Shown: one piece after another, positions 1 through 8,289 of the stretch | Layout: every line of letters starts with the position of its first letter | Position numbering within the stretch: the first letter of the stretch is position 1 | NCBI GenBank assembly: GCA_002729695.1 | Contig: PBYQ01000029.1 | Location: 1 to 34,254 of the forward strand | Source of the DNA: Citromicrobium sp. | GTDB lineage: Bacteria; Pseudomonadota; Alphaproteobacteria; Sphingomonadales; Sphingomonadaceae | Direction: 5' to 3' | DNA: 34,254 nt | Position numbers and translations under genes: made by a program | The notes under the pieces: model-generated | What the model was told of the DNA's origin: nothing | Database searches by the model: none | Seen by the model: the letters and a program-made list of their open reading frames with translations, nothing else

Positions 1-395
1 GGAACGGTCAGGCGCTCGAGAGCCAGGCCATCGGTGTCCGGGGCTTCGATTTCGGGAAGCACTTCGACTTCAAGGCTGATCTCGGCGTCCTTGCCTTCCT
101 CATAGCCTTCGCCAAGTTCGACCTTCGGCTGCATGGCAGGGCGCAGCTTGTTGTCAGCCATGGTCTTGTCGACCGATTCGCGGATCATGTCGTTCAAGGT
201 CTGCGCGTGCAGCTGTTCGCCGTGCATCTTGCGAACCAGGTTCGCCGGAACCTTGCCAGGACGGAAGCCAGGCATTTTTACCTGCGGGGCGATCTTCTTG
301 ACTTCGGTACCAACGCGTTCGTCGATTTCCTTCGAAGGGATGGTGACGGTATAGGCGCGCTTGAGGCCTTCGTTGGCGGTCTCGGTGATCTGCAT
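1..395 (-). CDS. tig: Trigger factor, 5' part (gene runs off the window)
   Basis: Ribosome-bound chaperone and peptidyl-prolyl isomerase that meets nascent chains at the exit tunnel. Only the N-terminal ~131 residues are present, because the frame stays open to base 1. Reading from the ATG at 395-393, the protein starts MQITETANEGLKRAYTV and carries the ribosome-docking signature (GFRPGKVP at about residues 43-50) that binds near ribosomal protein L23. This is the trigger-factor N-terminal domain, and the PPIase domain lies beyond the window. The gene sits just downstream of tRNA-Leu on the same strand. In many alphaproteobacteria tig is followed by clpP-clpX-lon, which would lie left of base 1, but that is inference. 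Confidence 0.95.
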   Translation of the reverse strand, partial: MQITETANEGLKRAYTVTIPSKEIDERVGTEVKKIAPQVKMPGFRPGKVPANLVRKMHGEQLHAQTLNDMIRESVDKTMADNKLRPAMQPKVELGEGYEEGKDAEISLEVEVLPEIEAPDTDGLALERLTV

Positions 396-450
396 GAGTG
401 GTCTTACGTGCTTTCCGACAAAGAGTGCTGATTGCATCGCGGGGCGAGGC

Positions 451-535
451 TGGTGCGGGCGAAGGGACTCGAACCCCCACATCTTGCGATACTTGGACCT
501 AAACCAAGCGCGTCTACCAGTTCCGCCACGCCCGC
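451..535 (-). tRNA. tRNA-Leu, anticodon TAG
   Basis: The reverse strand folds as a class II tRNA of 85 nt including an encoded CCA (complement of 451-453). The acceptor stem GCGGGCG pairs with CGCCCGC, and the anticodon arm is CTTGG-TTTAGGT-CCAAG with anticodon TAG. There is a long variable arm and a T arm containing GGTTCGAGTCC. The TAG anticodon reads CUA and, by wobble, other CUN leucine codons. Confidence 0.96.
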
Positions 536-724
536 AATCCGAACGAGGTCGCGCGCATGGCGGATGCCATCCACGACAGACCGGCGCGTCTAGAGCCTCT
601 CGCACGAAAGGGCAAGCACTCCGCCAACCCCGGCTGGACACTTGGCACGGAACCGTATTATGACGGTTTCGTTACAAAATAGGGATCAACTGTAACGCAA
701 ATGTCAAACTTGGATGGGTCGACC

Positions 725-952
725 ATGAAAAAGAGAGCAAACATGCTCGGCAAACTGCTCGCTCCGCCGGTCAATCCGGCCAACGGGCGGCTGTCTTCGA
801 AAGAGCTGGAGAAAGACGGGCCGGGCGGCAATCCGCTGCTCGAGCGCAGTTCGTGGACAAGCGAGATCGATCGCGAGTTGTGCGATGCGGGCGTGCGCTC
901 TGCGAAATCGCGCCGCTTTTCGCTTTATCGGTCGAGCCTTGCCCCCGATTGA
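725..952 (+). CDS. Small protein of unknown function
   Basis: I do not recognise this 75-residue ORF. It starts MKKRANMLGKLL, is basic at the N-terminus and hydrophilic throughout, has one Cys and no membrane segment, and ends SLYRSSLAPD. I chose the ATG at 725 because GGATGG lies about 8 bases upstream. An in-frame ATG at 701 lacks a ribosome binding site, and the ATG at 743 is also possible. It stands alone between tRNA-Leu (opposite strand) and the DUF3297 gene. Composition resembles its neighbours, but with no recognised family it could be spurious. Confidence 0.45.
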   Translation: MKKRANMLGKLLAPPVNPANGRLSSKELEKDGPGGNPLLERSSWTSEIDRELCDAGVRSAKSRRFSLYRSSLAPD

Positions 953-1012
953 CCGCTTCTGCCGCTTGAGCCGTATTGTCAGGCCCGGCCCGGGTGGCTA
1001 TCGGCCAGCGCC

Positions 1013-1345
1013 ATGAGCGACGAAACCCCCGCAAACCCGCCCGAAGACACGCCCGAAGCGACCGGCGGCACCGCTGCCGACCTTCCGCCGATGCAACTTT
1101 CGGTCAATCCGCGCAGCCCGCACTTCGATCAGGACGTGCTCCAGCGCGGCGTGGGTATTCGTTTCAAGGGTCGTCAGCGCACCGATATCGAGGAATACTC
1201 GATCCCCGAAGGTTGGGTGCGCGTACAGGCCGGGCGGACGATGGACCGCAAGGGCCAGCCACTGACGCTCAAGCTGAAAGGCCCGGTCGAGGCATGGTTC
1301 GAAGATCTGGGCGAGGACGCCCCGGTCGCGAAGCTCGACAGCTAG
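1013..1345 (+). CDS. DUF3297 family protein
   Basis: A 110-residue cytosolic protein. After an acidic, low-complexity head (about residues 1-27, rich in P, E, D and T), the rest is a compact conserved domain with NPRSPHFDQ, RGVGIRF, EEYSIPEGWVRV and GQPLTLKLKGPVEAWF, matching my memory of the DUF3297 family. These are short alphaproteobacterial proteins of unknown function. The hydrophobic/charged alternation suggests a small beta-rich fold. No operon partner: the next gene is convergent on the opposite strand, 33 bases away. Confidence 0.8.
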   Translation: MSDETPANPPEDTPEATGGTAADLPPMQLSVNPRSPHFDQDVLQRGVGIRFKGRQRTDIEEYSIPEGWVRVQAGRTMDRKGQPLTLKLKGPVEAWFEDLGEDAPVAKLDS

Positions 1346-1378
1346 GGGCGAAAGCCCCTCCCCCTTCCGTTCTACACC

Positions 1379-2185
1379 TTAGTCGTAAAGCGCGACCGCG
1401 CGCGCCGCGGCATCGCCAGAGCTCTTGCGCGCGTTCGTGCTCGTGGTCCGCGGAGGCGGTGACAGAGGCGGTGCCGACGCGTAGCTGACCTGCTGACGCG
1501 TCGCTCTTTGCGGCGGCGCAAGCAAGGCGCTTGCCTGCCGCGGGGGCGGCGTTGCCTCGAACGCGGCAAGGAAGCTTCGCGACGGTTGCGAACGCGTCGG
1601 CTGCGGGCGGACAGGCGCCGGGGCAGCCTGCGCAAGGCGCTGCTGCGGTCGCGCTTTCGCCTTGGCGTCGGGATAGATGAATCCCTGCACCGGCCAGCGC
1701 GTCGTGCCGAGCGCCTGGAGCGGATCATACCACACGCGCACTTCGCTCCAGTCGTTGGCGCGTGAGACGTCGACCGCCTTCACCCCCCGCTCGATCTGGC
1801 CGCGCGTGCCATTGATCGGCGACCAGTTGGCATGGTCCAGCAGGACGGTACGCGAATCGATCACGCGCGAGACCGCCGCCACGTGGCCGAGGCGCATCTT
1901 GTCATTGGGCACGAATGCCATGACCGCGCCGACGCGGGGCTCGCGCCCCCGCTCGTATCGGCCTGCAGCCTGTTCCCACCAGGTCAGCGCATCGCCGTAA
2001 ATGTCGATGCCCGTCACCTCTCGCGCATACGGCACACATTGCAGGTATGGCGGCAACTCCTTGCCGGACAATGCCGCATCCTGAGGTGAATATGTCTGCG
2101 CCTGGGCAGACAAACCCACAGGAATTGAAAGACTTGCCGCAGCAACCGCGATAGCGAAGGCGGACGTATGGGGGGAGCTGTTCAT
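1379..2185 (-). CDS. Secreted CHAP-domain protein (putative peptidoglycan amidase/peptidase)
   Basis: A 268-residue exported protein. The signal peptide covers about residues 1-30 (hydrophobic core AFAIAVAAASLSIPVGL, then AQAQ). A CHAP domain spans about 45-150: catalytic Cys50 in LQCVPYAREV, His101 in LGHVAAVS, and DHANWS as the usual third element. CHAP enzymes cleave amide bonds in peptidoglycan stem peptides or cross-bridges, here presumably in the periplasm. Residues after about 180 form a disordered Pro/Ala/Gln/Arg-rich tail. I chose the ATG at 2185 because it places the signal peptide at the N-terminus; a start 14 codons upstream is possible. The gene is divergent from der. Its substrate cannot be read from sequence. 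Confidence 0.85.
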   Translation of the reverse strand: MNSSPHTSAFAIAVAAASLSIPVGLSAQAQTYSPQDAALSGKELPPYLQCVPYAREVTGIDIYGDALTWWEQAAGRYERGREPRVGAVMAFVPNDKMRLGHVAAVSRVIDSRTVLLDHANWSPINGTRGQIERGVKAVDVSRANDWSEVRVWYDPLQALGTTRWPVQGFIYPDAKAKARPQQRLAQAAPAPVRPQPTRSQPSRSFLAAFEATPPPRQASALLAPPQRATRQQVSYASAPPLSPPPRTTSTNARKSSGDAAARAVALYD

Positions 2186-2326
2186 GCGGCAAGTATTTGC
2201 CGCTTCCTCTTTCGATCGCCCTTGCAACTCTGGTTAACGGGGCGTTTACCCCTGTATGCCCGGTTTGGGGCCAGATACGCGCGGAGCTTGCCAAGCGCAT
2301 GTCGAAGCGCCACTTGCGCAGGACTT

Positions 2327-3721
2327 ATGCTCCCACGCGTCATCATCATCGGCCGCCCCAACGTGGGCAAATCCACCTTGTTCAACAGGCTGGTGGGCAA
2401 GAAGCTCGCGCTGGTCGACGATCAGCCCGGGGTGACGCGCGATCGCCGCTTCGGCGACGTCGAGCTGGCGGGGATGAAATTCACCATCGTCGACACGGCG
2501 GGCTGGGAAGACGAAGACCCGAGCACCCTGCCCGGTCGCATGCGCGCGCAGACCGAGGTCAGCATCGCCGATGCGGACGCGGTCCTGTTCGTGATCGATG
2601 CGCGCGCCGGACTGACCCCGCTCGACAACGAGATCGGTAATTGGCTGCGCACGGCCGATGTTCCGGTGATCGTGGTCGCCAACAAGGCCGAAGGGCGCAG
2701 CGGCGACTCGGGTATTCTCGAAGCTTTTTCGCTGGGCCTGGGCGAGCCGCTGGGCATCTCCGCCGAGCATGGCGAAGGCACAGCCGACCTGTTCGAGGCG
2801 CTGTGGCCCGTCATTGGTGAGAAGTCCGAAGCGGCCGACGCCCTGATCGCGATGGACGAGGAGGAGGAAGACGAGAACGGCGTGCCGACCGGGCCGCTCA
2901 AGCTCGCCATCGTCGGTCGCCCCAACGCGGGCAAATCGACCCTCATCAACCGATTGCTGGGCGAAGATCGCCTGCTGACCGGCCCCGAGGCCGGAATCAC
3001 CCGCGATTCCATCGCGATCGACTGGCAATGGCCCGATCCGCAGAGCGGCGAAACGCGCGAAATCAGGTTGATCGACACCGCCGGGATGCGCAAGAAGCGC
3101 AATGTCGTCGAAAAGCTGGAAAAGCTCTCGGTCGCCGACGCGCGACGCGCGGTCGACTTCGCCGAAGTCGTGGTGCTGCTGCTCGATGCGACCAAGGGTC
3201 TCGAGCATCAGGACCTGAAGATCGCCAGCCTCGCGATCGAGGAAGGTCGTGCGCTCATGATCGCGATCAACAAGTGGGATGTCGCGGCAGAGCCAAGCAA
3301 ACTCTTCAACGGCATCAAGTTCGCGCTCGACGAAGGACTGGCGCAGGTGCGCGGCCTGCCGGTGATCGCGGTGAGCGCGAAGACCGGCAAGGGCCTCGAC
3401 CAGATGATCGCCGCCGCTTTCGAACTGCGCGAAACCTGGAGCAAACGGGTTTCCACCTCGGCGCTCAACCGCTGGTTCGACGATGCGCTGGAAGCGAACC
3501 CTCCGCCCGCGCCCGGCGGCAAGCGGATCAAGCTGCGCTATATCACGCAGGCGGGCACGCGCCCGCCGCGCTTCGTGGTGTTCGGCTCGCGCCTCGACAT
3601 GCTGCCGACCTCATACGAACGCTATCTGGTCAACGGGATTCGGCGCGAACTGGGCTTCGGCGCGGTGCCCGTGCGGGTCGTGCTGAAAGCTTCGAAGAAC
3701 CCCTACGCGGAGGGCGGCTGA
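2327..3721 (+). CDS. der: Ribosome-assembly GTPase Der (EngA)
   Basis: Essential tandem GTPase for maturation of the 50S ribosomal subunit. The 464 residues hold two Era-like G domains and a C-terminal KH-like domain. G domain 1: P-loop GRPNVGKS (9-16), DTAGW (56-60), and G4 NKAE (119-122) where many homologues have NKxD. An acidic linker follows (EEEEDENG, about 178-185). G domain 2: GRPNAGKS (197-204), DTAGM (250-254), NKWD (315-318). The frame stays open 53 codons upstream, but the ATG at 2327 starts exactly at the family N-terminus MLPRVIIIGRP. The stop overlaps the next gene by one base (TGATG), so the two are translationally coupled. Confidence 0.97.
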   Translation: MLPRVIIIGRPNVGKSTLFNRLVGKKLALVDDQPGVTRDRRFGDVELAGMKFTIVDTAGWEDEDPSTLPGRMRAQTEVSIADADAVLFVIDARAGLTPLDNEIGNWLRTADVPVIVVANKAEGRSGDSGILEAFSLGLGEPLGISAEHGEGTADLFEALWPVIGEKSEAADALIAMDEEEEDENGVPTGPLKLAIVGRPNAGKSTLINRLLGEDRLLTGPEAGITRDSIAIDWQWPDPQSGETREIRLIDTAGMRKKRNVVEKLEKLSVADARRAVDFAEVVVLLLDATKGLEHQDLKIASLAIEEGRALMIAINKWDVAAEPSKLFNGIKFALDEGLAQVRGLPVIAVSAKTGKGLDQMIAAAFELRETWSKRVSTSALNRWFDDALEANPPPAPGGKRIKLRYITQAGTRPPRFVVFGSRLDMLPTSYERYLVNGIRRELGFGAVPVRVVLKASKNPYAEGG

Positions 3722-4200
3722 TGGTACACGCCCCGCAGGCTGCGCTCGACATCATCGAGATGACATCCAGCACGCCGGGCGTGATGCAGATGCTGCAATT
3801 CAGCCTGGCCCCGGCCTTCCTGCTGGTCGGCATCGGCTCGATCATGAACGTGATGATGTCGCGCCTGACCTGGGTCGCCAACCGGATCGAACGGCTGGAA
3901 TTGCAGGCCGAGGAAAAGCCCCAGAATTGCTACGAGGACGAACTCGCCTGGCTGGCCCGCCGCCGCGCGATCGCCCAGCGCGCGGTAATGTTCTCCACCG
4001 CCGCCGCCGGGCTGATCAGCGTGCTGATCGCGGCGCTGTTCATTTCTGCCTACATCAGCCTGAAGATCGGCACCGTGATCGCCATCCTGTGGGTCGCCAC
4101 GATGGCGCTGCTGATTACCGGCCTGAGCTTCTTTTTCAGGGAAACAGCCATCGCCGCCAAGGGGCCAGCGAGCAGAGGCTCCATCAGCCGCAAGCCCTGA
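3721..4200 (+). CDS. DUF2721 family membrane protein
   Basis: A 159-residue inner-membrane protein. Hydrophobic segments lie at about 22-42 (MLQFSLAPAFLLVGIGSIMN), 90-112 and 115-137. The charged stretch RLTWVANRIERLELQAEE between the first two is typical of the DUF2721 family, whose function is unknown. Its ATG shares the last base of the der stop, a coupled arrangement implying co-expression. That does not by itself imply a ribosome role. The basic C-terminal tail is likely cytosolic. Confidence 0.8.
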   Translation: MVHAPQAALDIIEMTSSTPGVMQMLQFSLAPAFLLVGIGSIMNVMMSRLTWVANRIERLELQAEEKPQNCYEDELAWLARRRAIAQRAVMFSTAAAGLISVLIAALFISAYISLKIGTVIAILWVATMALLITGLSFFFRETAIAAKGPASRGSISRKP

Positions 4201-4207
4201 GGCTGGC

Positions 4208-4711
4208 CTAGGCCGCGCCCGCCTCCGTCTCGCCCTCGCCTGCCGGCCGGCTTTGCAGCTGGACGTAGTTCTGCAGGCCCATCCGTTCGATCATGTCGAA
4301 CTGGGTTTCGAGGAAATCGACGTGCTCTTCCTCGCTCGCGAGGATGTTCTCGAACAATTGGCCAGAGGTGAAGTCGCGGACTTCCTGGCAATATTCCGCC
4401 GCTTCCTTGAGCAGCGGAATCGCTTCCATTTCGACCGCGAGATCGGCCTTGAGGATTTCCTCGACCGTTTCGCCCACCTTGAGCTTGTGGATCGCCTGGA
4501 AGTTGGGGAGCCCGTTGAGGAACAGGATACGTTCGGCAAGCCAGTCGGCGTGCTTCATCTCGTCGATCGATTCGTGCCGCTCGTAATCGGCCAGCCGGGT
4601 AACGCCCCAGTCGGCCAGCACGCGGTAGTGCAGCCAGTACTGATTGATCGCGGTCAGCTCGTTGGTGAGCGCCTTGTTGAGATAGTCGATGACCTTGGGG
4701 TCGCCCTTCAT
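4208..4711 (-). CDS. bfr: Bacterioferritin
   Basis: Heme-containing ferritin that oxidises Fe(II) and stores it as a mineral inside a 24-subunit shell. It is 167 residues against about 158 for E. coli Bfr. All expected residues are at the E. coli positions: diiron ligands Glu18, Glu51, His54, Glu94, Glu127 and His130, and heme ligand Met52 (in HESIDEMKHAD). The C-terminus has a short extra tail (PAGEGETEAGAA). AGGAG lies about 9 bases before the ATG. It is downstream of bfd on the same strand, 153 bp away, the usual pairing of store and iron-release ferredoxin. Confidence 0.96.
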   Translation of the reverse strand: MKGDPKVIDYLNKALTNELTAINQYWLHYRVLADWGVTRLADYERHESIDEMKHADWLAERILFLNGLPNFQAIHKLKVGETVEEILKADLAVEMEAIPLLKEAAEYCQEVRDFTSGQLFENILASEEEHVDFLETQFDMIERMGLQNYVQLQSRPAGEGETEAGAA

Positions 4712-4864
4712 GGCGCTGTGCTCCTGTCGCTGCCTGTTGAAGCTGACTTAGGCTTCAAACAGCCAAGCGCGCAAGGGCGTTAGCGAAAAAAATGGCGGAA
4801 TTCCGGGCTTTTGAGAGCGCCTCGCATTGGCGCGGGGATGTTGCGAATGGTTCTACCCAGCAGT

Positions 4865-5053
4865 CTAGGCGGCTGCCCTGGTGCAGTCCATTTCCTGTTC
4901 TTCGAACACGATCGCATCCGCATCGCACAGGCAAGATCCACACTGCGGACGCTTGCCGAGCATTGCGTAGCACGCCTCGGCATCGCCCGCGCAGTGCTGG
5001 GCTGCGCGCCGCAACTCGTTTTCACGGATGGCATTGCAGATGCAGACGTACAT
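4865..5053 (-). CDS. bfd: Bacterioferritin-associated ferredoxin
   Basis: A 62-residue [2Fe-2S] protein that passes electrons to bacterioferritin so stored iron can be released. The four cluster cysteines follow the Bfd pattern C-x-C...C-x2-C: Cys4 and Cys6 (MYVCICNAI), Cys38 and Cys41 (QCGSC). I chose the ATG at 5053 because it gives the family N-terminus and has AGGAG 12 bases upstream; the frame extends further upstream without homology. The ribosome binding site touches an inverted repeat resembling a Fur box (5069-5085), so iron-responsive repression is likely. bfr follows downstream. Confidence 0.93.
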   Translation of the reverse strand: MYVCICNAIRENELRRAAQHCAGDAEACYAMLGKRPQCGSCLCDADAIVFEEQEMDCTRAAA

Positions 5054-5068
5054 TGCGGGCACAAACTC

Positions 5069-5085
5069 CTGCGAGTAATTCGCAG
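5069..5085. promoter_or_regulatory. Putative Fur box 1 upstream of bfd
   Basis: Perfect inverted repeat CTGCGA-GTAAT-TCGCAG. The inner 15 bases, TGCGAGT-A-ATTCGCA, fit the 7-1-7 Fur layout (TGATAAT-N-ATTATCA) at the conserved outer TG/CA and inner T/ATT positions. It abuts the bfd ribosome binding site, so bound repressor would block transcription elongation or initiation just before the gene. Assignment to Fur, rather than another iron regulator, is inference. Confidence 0.55.
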
Positions 5086-5097
5086 CAGCATTGTTAA

Positions 5098-5112
5098 TGC
5101 GACTTGTTCTCA
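5098..5112. promoter_or_regulatory. Putative Fur box 2 upstream of bfd
   Basis: TGCGACT-T-GTTCTCA is a degenerate 7-1-7 site with the outer TG and CA and the inner TT kept. Its centre is 28 bp from that of box 1. Between them lies a further palindrome, GCATT-GTT-AATGC (5088-5100). Confidence 0.35.
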
Positions 5113-5163
5113 CATGCAAGTGCCAGCCGTCCGATTTTCTCGAAGGCCTATCGGGAGTTGCGT

Positions 5164-5544
5164 CTACCGCTGCTTGACGAACTCGTGCCTCACGCCGCCA
5201 TCATCTTCGAACGCGAGCCGCACCGCCCCGGCTTTCCCTCGTTCGGCATCCGCTTCGTATGTTTTGCAAGTGCCGTCAGGCGCGATGCACAGCAGCTCGA
5301 ACCGGATGACCAGCCTCGCGCCCAGCTTCACGATCTCATAATTGCCGGCAAACTCGGGATCGGCGCACTGCCCATCGTCCGGTCGGCAGAAGCGATAATC
5401 CAGCGTGTCGCTCATTTCGAGGCGATAGTCCCGGCCGTTCTCCAGACCACCCGTGTAAACACCGGAAATGTCGCCCCCGCCGGGGACCTGCGAACACCCG
5501 GCAAGGGCAAGAGCGACGACAGTCGCGATCCCGGCGCGGATCAT
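5164..5544 (-). CDS. Small lipoprotein of unknown function
   Basis: A 126-residue predicted lipoprotein: a short signal peptide ending in lipobox LAGC (Cys17), then Gly-rich SQVPGGGDISGVY. The mature part (GVYTGGLENGRDYRLEM, YRFCRPDDGQCADPEFAGNYEIV) has two further Cys pairs and alternating strands, suggesting a small beta-barrel or META/lipocalin-like fold, but I recognise no family. Its ATG overlaps the stop of the upstream DUF418 gene by four bases (ATGA), so they are co-translated. The lipoprotein is probably attached to the outer membrane or the periplasmic side of the inner membrane. Confidence 0.75.
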   Translation of the reverse strand: MIRAGIATVVALALAGCSQVPGGGDISGVYTGGLENGRDYRLEMSDTLDYRFCRPDDGQCADPEFAGNYEIVKLGARLVIRFELLCIAPDGTCKTYEADAERGKAGAVRLAFEDDGGVRHEFVKQR

Positions 5545-6869
5545 CCTGCGATATTCGTCCGCCGGATCGGAAACAGCTTACCGTAGGTCAGGCAGCGCCA
5601 CACCCATTCGAGCGGTCCGAAGCGGAACACCGAGAGCCACGCTTTCGACCACAGCAGCATCACCAGCCACATGGCCACGACGATGCCCAGCAGCTCCAGC
5701 CGGTGCAACTGGCCGAACAGGCCGCCCGCCCAGCCGTGGAACACGAACATCATGACGATCGAGGTGCCCAGGTAATTGCTGAACGCCATCCGGCCCGCCG
5801 CGACGAACCGCCGCCCGAGCCAGCCCCCGGCCGCGCTCGGCCCCCAGAGGGCAAGCAGGAACAGCACGCCGAGCACGGTTATCAGGTGCGGCAACTGGCC
5901 CAGCCCGTTGAAGACGAACAATGTCGTCATGAAGGGGAAGCCCGCCGAATAGGCCATCTGCCCGGCGAGGAACGATGTCACCAGCCCCACAATCAGGCCG
6001 ATCCAGCCCCATATGAGCAGCTTGCGCCTCGATATGCCGCCCGTGAACAGCCCCATGCGATACAGACCCATGCCGATCAGGATCAGCCCGATCGTTTCGA
6101 CCGGGCCGACCAGCAGCAACTCGCTGAGCAACTGCCCCCAGTCGTTCTTGACCGCGCTCTCCACGATTTCGCCATAGGAGCCATCCTGATAGAGCGCGAT
6201 TTCCTCCTCCGCGCTAGCGAGGGTGTTGGGCTCCACGTTCTCGATCTGCTCGCGCGCCTCGGGCGGCATGTTGTCGCGGACTTGCGGTATCTCGGCAGCG
6301 GCGAACTGGAATGCCATCAGCGCGGCCATGAGCAGGCTGCCCAGCGTGGTCGCGATCAGCCCGACGACCAGCTGCGTCTTGGCCTTCCAGCCGATCATCA
6401 GCAGGGCGACGAGCCCCCATACCGCGTACAGCGTCAGAATATCGCCGCGCCAGATCAGGAAATAATGGATCAGGCCGAAACACAGCAGGAAGAACAGGCG
6501 GCGCGCCTGGAGCCCCTTGCCTTTTCCGCGGGCCCAGGCGCGTTCCATGAAGAGGTAGATGCCCGCACCGAACAGGATGGTGAACAGCCCGCGGAACTTC
6601 CCGTCGACCAGCACGAACTGGAACAGCCAGATCGCCTGATCGCCCGCAGTCATTCCGCCCGAAATCGCCGGAGGCCACAGATACGCGACATAGGGCTGCC
6701 CGAAGGCCGTGATATTGGCGAACAGAATGCCGAGCACCGCGATTCCGCGAATGAAATCGAGGCTGACCACGCGATCGCTGCCGCTCGGCTGGACCGGGCC
6801 CGCGCTCTCTTCAATCGGAATGTCGCGAACCGCTTGGTCAGGCGTCACGGCGATATTCGATTCTGTCAT
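5541..6869 (-). CDS. DUF418 domain membrane protein
   Basis: A 442-residue polytopic inner-membrane protein related to E. coli YeiB. The N-terminal cytosolic arm leads into the family signature RVVSLDFIRGIAVLGILFAN (about 32-51). Further features are FTILFGAGIYLF, a large periplasmic or cytosolic loop (about 200-255), and the conserved C-terminal GPLEWVWRCLTYGK. I count roughly ten hydrophobic spans. The family resembles membrane acyltransferases of the OpgC/YeiB kind, but its reaction is not established. I chose the ATG at 6869 because an AGGGGGAC ribosome binding site lies 8 bases upstream. Starts at 6875 and 6902 are less well spaced. It overlaps the next gene by 4 bp. Confidence 0.9.
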   Translation of the reverse strand: MTESNIAVTPDQAVRDIPIEESAGPVQPSGSDRVVSLDFIRGIAVLGILFANITAFGQPYVAYLWPPAISGGMTAGDQAIWLFQFVLVDGKFRGLFTILFGAGIYLFMERAWARGKGKGLQARRLFFLLCFGLIHYFLIWRGDILTLYAVWGLVALLMIGWKAKTQLVVGLIATTLGSLLMAALMAFQFAAAEIPQVRDNMPPEAREQIENVEPNTLASAEEEIALYQDGSYGEIVESAVKNDWGQLLSELLLVGPVETIGLILIGMGLYRMGLFTGGISRRKLLIWGWIGLIVGLVTSFLAGQMAYSAGFPFMTTLFVFNGLGQLPHLITVLGVLFLLALWGPSAAGGWLGRRFVAAGRMAFSNYLGTSIVMMFVFHGWAGGLFGQLHRLELLGIVVAMWLVMLLWSKAWLSVFRFGPLEWVWRCLTYGKLFPIRRTNIAG

Positions 6870-6982
6870 CTGCATTGTCCCCCTGCACGCCGAGCGTATC
6901 ATCGCCGAACAGGCAGGGGAAACGACTTCGACCGGCGGTCAACCGGCGTCGATGAAATGCAGAACCATGGCGTCAGAAGCGC

Positions 6983-8221
6983 CTAGCGGGTGACGAGGCA
7001 ATCCTGCCCGCTGCGCTTGAGCGCGTTGCAGGCGTTCTGGGCATCCGCCTGGCTTGCGTAGCCGCCTGCAAGCAGCACGTTTACCCGCCCCGACGGTCTG
7101 ATGATACGCGAAGCTCCCGCCAGTTCGGACCTCCCGGAGAGCCGCGCCCACAGCTTCTCGGCATTGCCGTCGACCGCGAAGGCACCGAGTTGCACTTTCC
7201 AGGCGCCCGTCCCCGCGCGAGGCTCGCTCGAGGTGGTTGCAGTCACTGCGGCAGGACGCGTTTCAGGGCGCGAAGCCGGGCGTGCTTCCGGCTGGGTTTC
7301 GGGCTTGCGTTGCACTCGCACGACCAGCGGCGTGGTCGGCTGCGCTTCGACCCAGCCCGGCTCGGGCGTGGATGTAGAACGACGGGCGAAGGTTGCCCCC
7401 GCATCGGCGGGGCTCTCGGTGCCGGTCACCCGGCTCGCCTCGGCGATTGCAGATTGCGCCGCAGCGACCGAGGGTGCGACCCGTGCTTCTGCGACCGCCC
7501 GCGGAATGCGCGATGCGCGGTTCGTCGCCAACGCCCCGGTCGGCGCAGCGGATGTGCCCGCATCGTCCGCCTGATCGGTCCGCATCGAAGCGCTCGTGTC
7601 GAGATCGGCGGCGGCAAGGCGCGATGTGCGGCGCGCATCGGCCTCGCGCTTCAGTTGCGGTGCGAGGACCTGCGCCTGCTGACGCTGCTCCATCGGAATA
7701 TATTCGTCCATCTGGCGCACCGCGCTGGCCGCCTGTGGCAAGCCTGCCGAATTGGCGAGTGTCAGCAGCGCGTAGGCGCGCACCCAGTCACGCTCTACGA
7801 GGTCGCCGTTGAAATGCGCGATGCCGAGAAGATATTGCGCGCGCGGATCGCCGCGGCTCGCTGCATCGAGTACGTAAGGCATCGCTTCCTGTTGCCGCCC
7901 GCCCTGGAACAGCAGCAGGCCCAGATTGTCCGCGGCCTTCAGATGACCCTGCGCCGCCGCCTTGGCGTAATAGACTTCGGCCTGGCGGGTATTCTGTTCG
8001 ACCCCGCGCCCCAGCCGGTACGCCTGCCCCATGTTGAACTGCGCATCGGCATCGCCCCGGGCGGCCGGTTCGCGCCATTCGGCCACGGCAGCGGCGTAAT
8101 CGCCCTGCTGCCACGCGGCGACACCGGCGTTGACATCGGCCAGCGCCATCCCCGGCATGGCCAGCAGGCCAGCCGCAACGATCGCTTTCAGACTGTTCGT
8201 GCGCGCATTTCGCGTGGTCAT
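6983..8221 (-). CDS. Sel1-repeat and SPOR-domain envelope protein
   Basis: A 412-residue exported protein with a signal peptide (LKAIVAAGLLAMPGMALA). Sel1/TPR-like helices cover about 30-160 (ARGDADAQFNMGQAYRLGRG, AAAQGHLKAADNLGLLLFQG, ASRGDPRAQYLLGIAHFNGD). A long, low-complexity Ala/Thr/Arg/Pro region follows, then a C-terminal SPOR domain over the last ~75 residues (WKVQLGAF...RSGQDCLVTR). SPOR domains bind glycan strands stripped of stem peptides and are enriched at division septa. A start at 8233 is also possible. It is divergent from the ParA-like gene, and a second SPOR protein lies on the other side of that gene. Confidence 0.88.
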   Translation of the reverse strand: MTTRNARTNSLKAIVAAGLLAMPGMALADVNAGVAAWQQGDYAAAVAEWREPAARGDADAQFNMGQAYRLGRGVEQNTRQAEVYYAKAAAQGHLKAADNLGLLLFQGGRQQEAMPYVLDAASRGDPRAQYLLGIAHFNGDLVERDWVRAYALLTLANSAGLPQAASAVRQMDEYIPMEQRQQAQVLAPQLKREADARRTSRLAAADLDTSASMRTDQADDAGTSAAPTGALATNRASRIPRAVAEARVAPSVAAAQSAIAEASRVTGTESPADAGATFARRSTSTPEPGWVEAQPTTPLVVRVQRKPETQPEARPASRPETRPAAVTATTSSEPRAGTGAWKVQLGAFAVDGNAEKLWARLSGRSELAGASRIIRPSGRVNVLLAGGYASQADAQNACNALKRSGQDCLVTR

Positions 8222-8289
8222 AGTGGTTCCCATCCTTGGCCGAGCGCAAGCATACAGGTTCGCGCTAATGCTGTTTGGTTAACGCGCAA

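Noticed and set aside
2168..2326. N-terminal extension of Der
   Set aside because: The open 53 codons overlap the start of the divergent CHAP gene, and the family N-terminus begins at 2327.
4790..4835. Possible terminator between bfd and bfr (GCGCC-N7-GGCGC, and a separate T7 run on the minus strand)
   Set aside because: The 5-bp stem is not next to the T run, and the palindrome nearest the Ts (CGGAATTCCG) has no loop. Not convincing as an intrinsic terminator.
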